Shown: piece after piece, positions 25,822 to 33,765 of the stretch | Numbering within the stretch: position 1 is the first letter of the stretch | Layout of the letters: each line of letters begins with the position of its first letter | Assembly (NCBI GenBank): GCA_047404195.1 | Contig: JBDOIU010000007.1 | Location: 1 to 64,000, forward strand | DNA from: JAJRRL01 sp047404195 | Lineage (GTDB): Bacteria; Pseudomonadota; Gammaproteobacteria; JAJRRL01 | DNA: 64,000 bases | Reading direction: 5' to 3' | Notes under the pieces: generated by a model | Told to the model about the DNA's origin: nothing | Database searches by the model: none | The model's input: only the letters and a program-made list of their open reading frames with translations | Position numbers and translations under genes: made by a program

Positions 25822-26292
25822 ATGATTAAGCCAGCATTTTTTGTATTACCAGCACTACTACTCACTACAGCACTGTCTGCGCAGGCCAGCCAGGTTGTGT
25901 ATCACACAAGTCGTGATGCTACCATGCAGTGTGTGAGTGGATCATCACTTATGCTGCGTGATGCGCCATCGACTGCTGTGCAGTTCTCAATTCATATTAG
26001 CGCAGGTAGCCTGCTCGTAATTGAGAATGGATCTGATATCGTACTGTCATTGGGTGATCTGGGCGCGATCCATCTATCAGATTTAGCAGCACATTGTACA
26101 CAAACTAGCTGTTACTATGCGTCAAATGGCAAGCAAGCAGACGATAGCTTAACCATTAAGTGGGCCCCTAAGCCTTCCACTGGTTACAACACATACCTGA
26201 CATCATTGTCAGTGCGTAGCCGTACCGCACAGGTGGTGCCAGCTCCGGTCATTCGCTGTGTTGGTGAAGTACCGTTGCAGCGTGCAGTATAA
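25822..26292 (+). CDS. Small secreted cysteine-containing protein, paralogue 2
   Basis: 156 aa with a signal peptide (KPAFFVLPALLLTTALSAQA). Four cysteines sit at positions equivalent to those of paralogue 1 (MQCVSG, HCTQTSCYYAS, VIRCVGEVPLQRAV), which suggests two conserved disulfides. The body predicts as beta sandwich-like, though this is only a visual impression. It arose by tandem duplication with paralogue 1, 108 bases apart, and each copy has its own promoter-like region and GGAG ribosome site. No known family recognised. Confidence 0.75.
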   Translation: MIKPAFFVLPALLLTTALSAQASQVVYHTSRDATMQCVSGSSLMLRDAPSTAVQFSIHISAGSLLVIENGSDIVLSLGDLGAIHLSDLAAHCTQTSCYYASNGKQADDSLTIKWAPKPSTGYNTYLTSLSVRSRTAQVVPAPVIRCVGEVPLQRAV

Positions 26293-26392
26293 TAAGTGAA
26301 TGATTGGTTAGAGTAGGTGTGCTGCTAGGTCATCTCCTGGTTGTATGATCTACTTGAGACTATTGGTTGCGTGCAGTCTTCCCATGCAGATG

Positions 26393-26428
26393 TCCCCAGC
26401 AGCAGTTATTCACGGTGCTGGGGATATT
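26393..26428 (+). terminator. Hairpin, possible terminator of the secreted paralogues
   Basis: Perfect nine-base stem TCCCCAGCA (26393-26401) and TGCTGGGGA (26416-26424), with a 14-base loop, followed only by TATTT. Strong stem but weak T-tract. Confidence 0.5.
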
Positions 26429-26460
26429 TCGTTGTGGTGCGAGCGTTGTATGTGAAGCAG

Positions 26461-27174
26461 TTATACTGGTACAGTGGGTTGAGTGGTTGTGTTTCTTCTA
26501 TCTGTGGTTTCCCGATTATGTGCTGTGGTTTCCGGATTACGACCGGTGCCTACCTCTGTTGCTACTGGGAAAATACCTTGGGCTGACGATCTGCTCGCAA
26601 TTGATGTCATTGAATTTGATGTGATGCGTGCTACTGTGTCTCTATTAGAAGAGAGGTGCATCTGCTCGGATAACCAATTGAGCCTCATGAGCAGTTTCGC
26701 GCCCAAGCGTTGCATTTCTTTTCTGTATTTTGGCATTGTTGCCGCAAAGGTAATCAGACCCACAGCACAGCCAATAATCAGACTAACAGAAATGACAACT
26801 GCCAGAGATAGCATTGACTGTATGTCAACATTAGTGCTGATACTACCTGCTAGAAAACCCCCTGCCAGAACCCCAAGCCCACACAGACATAATATACCGC
26901 CACTTATGATGCCAGCAACCCGAGCTGTGAAAAATGGACTAATCTCGTCAGTAGAGTTGACGATCTCATAATATGGATAGATTAGACAAGCCTCCTCGCT
27001 GTAACCCAAGTAGCGATTAGTATTACGACCCTGGTCAATGGCGGCAATGAAATCTGCATATTCATCGTTTCTTCCAGTTGCTTCTAATGGTTTGAGTAAG
27101 TTATGATTGATGAAGCCAAGCATCAAATTTGCACATTTATTTGTTCTAAGGTCCTGATTAAAGCGCATCAGCAA
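26461..27174 (-). CDS. Hypothetical two-TM protein
   Basis: About 237 aa, unrecognised. Two glycine-rich hydrophobic segments lie at about residues 85-110 (ARVAGIISGGILCLCGLGVLAGG) and 118-145 (LSLAVVISVSLIIGCAVGLITFAA). The Thr/Arg/Asn-rich tail has short internal repeats (PETTAHNRETTDRRNTTT). TTG 27174 follows GAAGGG by six bases, a plausible start. The frame is open further to 27213, where ATG followed by ten A residues is out of frame by one base. With nine A the protein would begin MKKKFKLRLEGLKLL. The gene may therefore be subject to homopolymer slippage. Confidence 0.5.
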   Translation of the reverse strand: MLMRFNQDLRTNKCANLMLGFINHNLLKPLEATGRNDEYADFIAAIDQGRNTNRYLGYSEEACLIYPYYEIVNSTDEISPFFTARVAGIISGGILCLCGLGVLAGGFLAGSISTNVDIQSMLSLAVVISVSLIIGCAVGLITFAATMPKYRKEMQRLGAKLLMRLNWLSEQMHLSSNRDTVARITSNSMTSIASRSSAQGIFPVATEVGTGRNPETTAHNRETTDRRNTTTQPTVPV

Positions 27175-27201
27175 CTTTAGCCCTTCGAGTCTGAGCTTAA
27201 A

Positions 27202-27211
27202 TTTTTTTTTT
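27202..27211 (-). repeat. Ten-base A homopolymer directly after an ATG
   Basis: On the minus strand ATG (27214-27212) is followed by A10 and then TTTAAG. With A10 the frame closes at once (MKKKI stop). With A9 it would join the two-TM protein frame. Confidence 0.7.
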
Positions 27212-27455
27212 CATGTAGCTATCTGAACGTGCTTCATTTCTAGAATCTTGCTGCCCCGATCTCATCAATGACCTCTTCATAGTGTGAATGATGATTGTTA
27301 TTGTACATAACATTGTGCGCCATGTCAATATTTGAGCAGCGGTTGTGGTCTTTCCAAAAATGATTTTTGAAACAACGACTTGTGGCAGTATGGCTTGGAA
27401 TGCTCTTCCTAACTATGGTTCTTTCATAGAGCTTCTCTGCACTTGTCGGCATCAA

Positions 27456-27740
27456 TGTTAAGGCTATTGTAAGGTTTTTAAATGATTACCACGCAGGTTT
27501 GAGGTCAGTAAAGTGCATGGTGATGATTATGTATCGGAGTATTTAAGCATTAGTATGCTGAGTATGCTATCTAATTTTAATAAAAGCTACGGTTTACCGA
27601 TTAAAAAAATGGCTGTAATGAAGCACGCCGAGATGAAATGTTAACGCGGCTGATGATGCCGAAAGTAAGGTAAATATAGGTATTTTATCAATCCCTTTAA
27701 TGTTTCTTGTTGGGTGTTGTGTTGGCGTTTTTAACGTGCT
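27456..27740. other. Intergenic, AT-rich, nothing recognised
   Basis: AT-rich stretch before the ankyrin gene's promoter region. No gene or RNA gene was recognised on either strand. Confidence 0.45.
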
Positions 27741-27763
27741 AATGTCATCGTTGACATTATAAT
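27741..27763 (+). promoter_or_regulatory. Palindromic operator abutting a -10 box
   Basis: Perfect inverted repeat AATGTCA (27741-27747), loop TCGT, TGACATT (27752-27758), overlapping by one base a TATAAT (27758-27763). Such placement is typical of a repressor operator. The ankyrin gene starts 79 bases downstream. Confidence 0.5.
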
Positions 27764-27841
27764 GGGAGTAGTGTCATGCATAACTTGGGTAACTAATTTG
27801 TAAACTTACCGCAAGGAAATGAGAGATTTGAGGATGCTGTT

Positions 27842-28927
27842 ATGCATTCGTTATTCGTATCAAAGCTTGCCGCGAGAGATACTGTTGTCGCGCGTCTGGT
27901 CGATATTAACTGTGCTGAGCAAGTTGATATTTTATGGGAATCATTGAAGTGTGTTGATGTTCAATGTCGAACAAATGTGGTTAATCAATTTGTGCTGTAC
28001 AGTCAAATGTTAATGAAGAGGCATGTGCATTCAGGGAGTTTTGATTATCTACGCGATATGAAGCGTATCTATTTAATGCAATTTAGATTTATACAGAATT
28101 TATTAAATGCCTCTATGACAGATTGCAATTTACGAGTTGGGCTAGTGAAAAAACTCTTTCGATACTGCAAAAAGAAAAGGCTCATTCTAAGAATGTGGCA
28201 AATGGACAGCGTTATACAAAGAGGTAATGTTGAAGCAGCGAGACGATTATTACAACACCCGGGTGTGGACCCTAATTTACAGTACTCTTTTTCGCATACA
28301 TCCCCCCTAATAAATGCTATAGCATCTGGTCAGCCTGCAATATTACTCGCATTGCTAGAGCATAATAAGATTGATTCTGTTCAAAGGTTTTTCTTTCTTG
28401 TGCGTGGCATATGCGTAGAAAAAATGTCTAACCAGACATCAATTATCCGATTTAATGAGCGTTGGCTACGCTCATATCGTCCTGATGTGTTTTCAAAGCT
28501 TGTACCTGTTGAGAAAACACCTTCTTGGGCAAAAGCCTATACTCATGTTACACTTGAGACTAGTATTCGTATTCGTTTACATATGGAGTCTATTGTTGCT
28601 GAGGGACTTGCTTCGGAACTCAATGCAGCTACAGTTTTTCAGCCAGTCAATCCTGCGAAGCCACTGTGGGTTGAGATTTTGAGTAAGGCTAACTTGTCTG
28701 GTCAGCAGATACCGCTGCAGATTTTTCAGCTAGACAATCTTGAGTTGCTTTGTAAGTTGCGTCTTTTATGTGTCAATCTTCGCAAACGGAGTGCGTTACA
28801 ACTGGTTTATCGTGGGTTGGGTGGGCATCATTTTGATCGATTTATTCATTTCTCACGTACAGACGGCGATAGTCATCGTGCTGCGGTGCAGGAATCAGTC
28901 GGGACGCCTGCACTATCTTCTATGTAG
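27842..28927 (+). CDS. Ankyrin-repeat-containing protein
   Basis: 361 aa. Two ankyrin repeats are visible at about residues 120-180: IQRGNVEAARRLLQHPGVDP then SPLINAIASGQPAILLALL. The remainder is helical, Leu- and Arg-rich, with no signal peptide or membrane segment and no catalytic motif seen. ATG 27842 has a weak GAGG upstream. A TATAAT and palindrome lie 79 bases upstream. Ankyrin proteins are frequent secreted effectors in intracellular gammaproteobacteria, but secretion is not shown here. Confidence 0.65.
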   Translation: MHSLFVSKLAARDTVVARLVDINCAEQVDILWESLKCVDVQCRTNVVNQFVLYSQMLMKRHVHSGSFDYLRDMKRIYLMQFRFIQNLLNASMTDCNLRVGLVKKLFRYCKKKRLILRMWQMDSVIQRGNVEAARRLLQHPGVDPNLQYSFSHTSPLINAIASGQPAILLALLEHNKIDSVQRFFFLVRGICVEKMSNQTSIIRFNERWLRSYRPDVFSKLVPVEKTPSWAKAYTHVTLETSIRIRLHMESIVAEGLASELNAATVFQPVNPAKPLWVEILSKANLSGQQIPLQIFQLDNLELLCKLRLLCVNLRKRSALQLVYRGLGGHHFDRFIHFSRTDGDSHRAAVQESVGTPALSSM

Positions 28928-29283
28928 GTGCAGCCAGTCTGTTACAGCCAGGTGGTCGCTTGACGTATTTTACCCTTTGGGGTTCAGTGTCGTGAGCAGT
29001 CATAATGCTCGCTCTTTGCGGGTTGAGTATGGGTGCTGAGACCAAGACGCAATATTTAATTATATCTTAAGCTTTTTGTTGGTTTATTTAATGAACATTG
29101 CCACGGCTAGACGAGTGACTTAATCTGCAGTATATTGCACGCAGGCTGTAACCTGCCGGTTTCAGCTAACAATTCAATGCTCTCGTTGCGTTTCAAAGTG
29201 CGTTGCGAGTGGCGAGTGTTCACGTGTTGTTAGAAGTAATATTTTGACATCAAGTGAAATGTTATTACACAAGAAGGATCATT
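28928..29283. other. Intergenic upstream of the LbtU porin
   Basis: About 356 bases without a gene. Close to the porin start there is GTAATA (29236-29241) mirrored by TATTAC (29263-29268), with TTGACA between them. No convincing Fur box was found. Confidence 0.4.
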
Positions 29284-30651
29284 ATGCGTCGATATATTTT
29301 AGCAGCATCGTGTTTGGCATGCTGCCTGTTTTCAGTAGGAGTCATGGCTCACCCTACAAAAAGCTTGAGTGTAAAGCGTCAAGCCACGCTCAGTGACGAT
29401 CACGTGCGCCGCTTTACGGCAGGGGGTGTCACTGTGACTACCACACCATTCCTGGGGATGCGTGATTTAGGGGATGACGCCGATTTACTGTTTGATATGG
29501 CAAGCATCAACCAAGACGTGCGTTTATTGGCGCAGCATCAGCATTTTATGCAGCGTGTACGTCAAGTCGGTGGACAGCTTAATCAGGCTGTGATTGGTTT
29601 GAGTGGTGGCCTCGAAGGTGAGCTGGTTTCAGCGCAGGATCATATCACACAGCACTCTCACGGTGATATGGATCTGAGCACAGCTGAACTTGATGTGGGT
29701 GTTTTAGTGAGCCCGTGGGCATCTGGTTTTATGTCACTTAACTATGACAGTGCGTCACCAAATACTGGGTCACGTGTGGAAAACTCACGTTTGTACATGA
29801 GGCGTGGCTTTTTGGTGATTGGTAATTTAGACAAAACACCCTTTTACCTCAGTGCTGGTCAAATGTACGCGCCCTTTGGTCGCTATCGATCAACGATGTT
29901 GACGACACCACTGACACGTACCATGGGTCGAGTATTAAAGCGCATGGTTGTCGTAGGGCATCACACAAAGCACTTGAATATCGCTGCGTATGGTTATCAC
30001 AGTGACATATCCAAGCATGGAGATGCTTCGCTCAACCAATTTGGTTTGAATGCACGCTATGAGGGTGATTGGCAGCGCACACACTGGGTGATATCAGGTA
30101 GCTTCATATCCAATATCGCTGATTCACAAGGCATGTTAGATAACGGGCTGCCAGCTATAGCTGAAAATGGTGGTGCAGCACAGTTCGATGGTTTTGGTGG
30201 CGAAAAACTAGCGCAATCTGTACCAGGTGTTGGTTTAGATGTTGCTGTGAGTTTTAAAAAGTTGACACTGATTGGTGAGTGGATTGGTGTGACACATCGT
30301 TTTGATGCGAGTGACCTGACCTTTAATAGCAAGGCAGCCAGACCCGAGAGTATGCATTTAGAGTTAGACTATGCAACACACTTTTGGGGTAAATCGGCTA
30401 CTGTTGGCGTGGCTTATGGGCGTAGCTGGCAGGCATTGGGCTTAAACATGCCAAAGACCAGTGTGGCGATTATTGCAAAAATGGTGCCATGGAAAAATAC
30501 TTTGCTGGGTATCGCATTTCGTCATGATCACAATTATAGTGCAAGCAGTACGGCTACTGGTTTGCAGGGCAACGCCTTGCACTTTGTGACAGACTGTTCG
30601 AATGGTGGTGATAGGAATATAGTCTCTGTACTGTTGGGTGTATATTTCTAA
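29284..30651 (+). CDS. LbtU-like siderophore porin family protein
   Basis: 455 aa with a signal peptide (RRYILAASCLACCLFSVGVMA). A short helical region with a coiled-coil look (residues 65-100) is followed by an outer-membrane barrel, ending in the aromatic terminus LLGVYF. The architecture and segments such as GQMYAPFGRYRSTMLTTPLTRTMGR match the LbtU family, which in Legionella imports the siderophore legiobactin independently of TonB. ATG 29284 follows AGAAGGA by six bases. A strong terminator follows. The substrate is an inference from the family, and no siderophore genes adjoin it. Confidence 0.75.
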   Translation: MRRYILAASCLACCLFSVGVMAHPTKSLSVKRQATLSDDHVRRFTAGGVTVTTTPFLGMRDLGDDADLLFDMASINQDVRLLAQHQHFMQRVRQVGGQLNQAVIGLSGGLEGELVSAQDHITQHSHGDMDLSTAELDVGVLVSPWASGFMSLNYDSASPNTGSRVENSRLYMRRGFLVIGNLDKTPFYLSAGQMYAPFGRYRSTMLTTPLTRTMGRVLKRMVVVGHHTKHLNIAAYGYHSDISKHGDASLNQFGLNARYEGDWQRTHWVISGSFISNIADSQGMLDNGLPAIAENGGAAQFDGFGGEKLAQSVPGVGLDVAVSFKKLTLIGEWIGVTHRFDASDLTFNSKAARPESMHLELDYATHFWGKSATVGVAYGRSWQALGLNMPKTSVAIIAKMVPWKNTLLGIAFRHDHNYSASSTATGLQGNALHFVTDCSNGGDRNIVSVLLGVYF

Positions 30652-30676
30652 TTCGCATCCCATCGAGTTTTTTTGG

Positions 30677-30699
30677 GAGGCGCATTTGCGCCTCTTTTT
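30677..30699 (+). terminator. Rho-independent terminator of the LbtU-like gene
   Basis: Stem GAGGCGC / GCGCCTC with a four-base ATTT loop, followed by T5. Confidence 0.9.
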
Positions 30700-30737
30700 G
30701 TGCTTGCTTGCCGTGCCATGATCATAGCGTGATGGCT

Positions 30738-30764
30738 AGAAAAACCACCGCTGATTGGCGGTGA
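30738..30764 (-). terminator. Terminator on the minus strand
   Basis: On the minus strand CACCGC, loop CAATCA, GCGGTG, then GTTTTTC. It faces the LbtU terminator and could end the DUF4116 transcript, leaving a long 3' untranslated region of about 345 bases. Confidence 0.6.
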
Positions 30765-31108
30765 TCAGAATAACGATGATGCATGCTTTTGTTTCTAACG
30801 AATTGCGTTGCCTGCTCTGCTGATTGCATGATATCTACCGTTGTCGATGCCACTGGCTCCTGCGTGGATTTGAATGCAATATATCTGGCTTTCTAGGGTA
30901 TCACTTCTTCACTTTGGTATGTGGCATCTAGCTTAGCCGGTAGTATTATCATTTTTCGATTGCTTCAAAGAGACTCGTCTGAGCATATAAAGCGCTTATG
31001 AGTCTCTCTTGCATCCTGCGCTGGTTAAAGCCTTTTTTCTAGACGCATCGTACCTTTGCGGGTGCTGTGAGTATAATATGACGGTTGCAGTCACATATAT
31101 TAACCCTA
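30765..31108. other. Intergenic with an inverted repeat
   Basis: About 344 bases without a supported gene. It contains AGAGACTC (30969-30976) and GAGTCTCT (31000-31007), a perfect eight-base inverted repeat of unknown role, and a TATAAT-like stretch near 31070. Confidence 0.4.
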
Positions 31109-32473
31109 TTAAGGAGTAAGGTCAGGGCATGCGATTGGGCTGATGTTTAATGCTGCACATGCGGACGAACCTGACAGAGATGTATTATTTTCTACAGAAG
31201 CGTTGGGTTCGCAGCCATCTTCACCCACATATGAGAATATATTCTGGATATTGATGCGTTCTGTGAGAGCTAGCAGGGATTTACGTGATGCCCGGTGATA
31301 TTTAGCGCTCATGATGATGTTGAGTTTACAGTAAATGGTTGCTTCAATTCTTTTGATTACTTCATTAGCCTCGTTTTCATATAATTTTGGAACAGTGTAA
31401 TTGGGATCATTGAGTTTAGCTTTTGCCATAGATAGCATTGCCGTCGCAATGATTTCAGGATCTGCTTTAAAGTGATGATTGATATGGCAAAGAGCTCGCC
31501 CATTTTTACGTACAGCATGGTGTATAAATTCTTTATCATCCTTAAGTGTATCACTTGCGTACATAATGGCGTGCCTACATTGCTGTACTGCTGCTAGTAC
31601 AACTTTTTGATTATTTCTCAGAGCGTCGCTTGCGTATTTAAGGGCATTGCCATGCTGCTTGACAGCTGTTAGTACGATGTGGTGGTTATTTTTAAGGTTA
31701 CCACTCGCGTATGCCAAAGCGGCAGCACGGCTCTTTACCGCTGCTAATACAATTTCTGGGTCATCTTTCAGAGCATCGCTTGCAGATTTAAGATTATCAC
31801 CATCCTGCGTCACAGCTGCCAATACAATGTCTCGGTTTTTCCTGAGATTAACACTTGTGTCCTCCAGGAGAGCGCCTTGATGCAGTGCTGCTAATACAAG
31901 TTCTGGGTCATCTTTCAGAGCATCGTTTGCATAGTAAAGACTAAGACTATCATCCGTCACAGCTACTAATACAATGTCTCGATTGTTCCTGAGATTATCA
32001 CTTGCATACTTGAGAAGACGTCCATTCTGTCTCACGGCTGCCAGCACAATATTGTAGTCATTTTTGAATCGATCGTTTGCGTAAATGAAAGCATCATGAT
32101 CTTGCTGTACTGCAGTCAAGACGACTTCAAGATCATTTTTGAGGGCATCACTTGCGTACTCAAGAGTTCGGCCATTCTGTTTTACCGCTTGTAATACGAT
32201 TTGTTTGTTATTTTGAGCAGTCTTACTTGCATAGCGAAGGGCAGTGCCATTCTGCTTGATTGCTGCTAGCACCACTTGTGGATCACGTTTCAAGTCATCA
32301 CTTGCGTACTTAAGATCTCGCCCATACAGTTGTACTGCTGCCATCACAATTTCTTTGTCATTACGGAGATCTTTGTCTAATCTCGAAAGGTCAATTAGAT
32401 GTAACTTCGCCTGCTGTAGAGCATCTTCTCTTCTAGTGTTTTCTTCGGTAGTATGGACATGCGTGTTCTTCAT
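31109..32473 (-). CDS. DUF4116 repeat protein
   Basis: 454 aa made mainly of about eleven tandem repeats of roughly 25 residues (pattern L+DDPEIVLAAVxQxGxALxYAS) from about residue 35 to 340. This is the DUF4116 repeat found in host-associated bacteria, amoebae and giant viruses. The C-terminal 110 residues are unlike the repeats. No signal peptide or membrane segment is seen. A decayed second copy lies just upstream (32690-33011). It is a likely effector-class or scaffold protein; the activity is unknown. Confidence 0.8.
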   Translation of the reverse strand: MKNTHVHTTEENTRREDALQQAKLHLIDLSRLDKDLRNDKEIVMAAVQLYGRDLKYASDDLKRDPQVVLAAIKQNGTALRYASKTAQNNKQIVLQAVKQNGRTLEYASDALKNDLEVVLTAVQQDHDAFIYANDRFKNDYNIVLAAVRQNGRLLKYASDNLRNNRDIVLVAVTDDSLSLYYANDALKDDPELVLAALHQGALLEDTSVNLRKNRDIVLAAVTQDGDNLKSASDALKDDPEIVLAAVKSRAAALAYASGNLKNNHHIVLTAVKQHGNALKYASDALRNNQKVVLAAVQQCRHAIMYASDTLKDDKEFIHHAVRKNGRALCHINHHFKADPEIIATAMLSMAKAKLNDPNYTVPKLYENEANEVIKRIEATIYCKLNIIMSAKYHRASRKSLLALTERINIQNIFSYVGEDGCEPNASVENNTSLSGSSACAALNISPIACPDLTP

Positions 32474-32689
32474 ATTTGCCTCATATGTGATTGTTATTTA
32501 ACGATTTGTGATGCACTTTAGTGGATTGCCGCCAAGCACTGTCCATTTATTGTACTGCGTATTGGTTTCATTGTCTAGCATTTTTTTTGGTAAGAACACT
32601 GAATGTCATATCGCTCGTTGCCACGTTAACATTGCGTCAGTCACAATGATTTAAGAGGATGCTGCGATCAGTGCTGAAATGAAAGTTCA

Positions 32690-33011
32690 TGCTGGTAATG
32701 TTAAGGTGTATACCTATTGTATTGGCTCTACCGGTACAATGTTGTAGCCGTCATCACGTACATATGAAAATATTTCTTAAAGGTCTCCACGATGCGAAAG
32801 AAATCTGAGAGTTAGGTATCATGTATCACTTTATTGACGTGATCTTCATCTCTAAAGGTATTATTTGAATGCTCAAGTGCTCAGATACTCTGCGGCATAG
32901 CTGTTAATACACTCTTTTTATCGGATCAATGCTGTAAATTCCATAGATTTAGTGGCACAGTTTCCAATGCTTGAATCTTGTGCGCTTGTTCTTGCTTAGT
33001 AGTTTTTCCAT
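32690..33011 (-). pseudogene. Decayed DUF4116 gene remnant
   Basis: On the minus strand, fragments in shifting frames resemble the neighbouring DUF4116 protein. KSVLTAMPQSI, a stop, then ALEHSNNTFRDEDHVNKVI parallels KVVLAAVQQCRHAIMYASDTLKDDKEFI. Near its 3' side the DNA TTTTCATATGTACGTGATGACGG parallels TTCTCATATGTGGGTGAAGATGG with a one-base deletion. A possible original start, ATG 33011 with GAGG upstream, leads quickly to stops. It is most simply a tandem duplicate that has been shortened and inactivated. Confidence 0.6.
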
Positions 33012-33187
33012 TGTAACCTCTTACGTTATTATTATTGCAGATATTTATCATGCATTCAGATATGTCTCTCAGGACTGATAATGCAATGGTGTAAGAAAAT
33101 AAACATTTGTTACAGGGACATTATACTCTTTTGCATCAGTAGCATTGGTGTTTTTTCAAAATACTTGCTTTGACTCATCGTTGATTG

Positions 33188-33229
33188 CAAAATAAATAGA
33201 GTTATTTATATATCTATCTATTTATTTTG
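33188..33229. promoter_or_regulatory. Perfect 13-base inverted repeat before a secreted protein gene
   Basis: CAAAATAAATAGA (33188-33200) and TCTATTTATTTTG (33217-33229) with a 16-base AT-rich spacer, 18 bases before the start codon. It could be an operator, or a 5'-UTR hairpin affecting translation or stability. Confidence 0.5.
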
Positions 33230-33246
33230 TAAAAACAGGGGTTTAT

Positions 33247-33705
33247 ATGAGTTTTATAAAGCAAGCTTGCCTACTATCAGTTCTTTTAACGAGTGCGCTC
33301 ACATCACCATTAGCCATGGCAAATCATGATGACAATTGGTTGTCTGTCGTTACGCATGATGGCGTTACTGTTGAAACAGTGTCGGCCGAACCATCATTGT
33401 ACCACTATGCTTATAAAGTTGTTTCAGGGCAGAGTGGTGCGGTCACAGACCTTGATTTGCATTCAACCGGTAAGCCATGCGATGATGGTAGCCAATGGAG
33501 TGGTATATTACTAGAGCTGACCGCAAAGCGTGGTCAACAACTACTGAACCAAGGGACAATCTGCCCGCCAACGAGTGTTGGGCCAACAACGCTGGATATT
33601 TCAGGTTCACAGTCGTCATTGCAAGTTTCTCTGAATGGCCACACATCTGATAATTCACCCATGTTTTTTAAGTGGAACTTAAATATGAGTGTATCTCAAC
33701 CATAG
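33247..33705 (+). CDS. Small secreted protein
   Basis: 152 aa with a signal peptide (residues 1-25, cleavage after LAMA). The mature domain is hydrophilic and beta-rich with two cysteines (KPCDDGS and TICPPTS) that could form a disulfide. Family not recognised and no close relation seen to the paralogue pair at 25273-26292. CAGGGG lies eight bases before the ATG, and a perfect inverted repeat stands just upstream. Confidence 0.65.
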   Translation: MSFIKQACLLSVLLTSALTSPLAMANHDDNWLSVVTHDGVTVETVSAEPSLYHYAYKVVSGQSGAVTDLDLHSTGKPCDDGSQWSGILLELTAKRGQQLLNQGTICPPTSVGPTTLDISGSQSSLQVSLNGHTSDNSPMFFKWNLNMSVSQP

Positions 33706-33765
33706 ATCCGTTGTGGCTTTGTGCCCAGTGGATATATACTAAAAATCATTGGCAACGATTACTGA

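Noticed and set aside
26483..26971. A 162-residue plus-strand ORF opposite the two-TM protein.
   Set aside because: It is the antisense shadow of the minus-strand gene. The minus strand shows clear membrane segments and a plausible ribosome site; this one does not.
27240..27455. A 71-residue minus-strand ORF upstream of the two-TM protein.
   Set aside because: It has no Shine-Dalgarno sequence, no recognisable domain, and lies in a different frame from the gene downstream. His/Asn-rich composition looks like AT-rich noise.
28928..29283. A possible Fur box upstream of the LbtU-like porin.
   Set aside because: The GTAATA/TATTAC mirror has a 21-base spacer and does not match the GATAATGATAATCATTATC pattern well.
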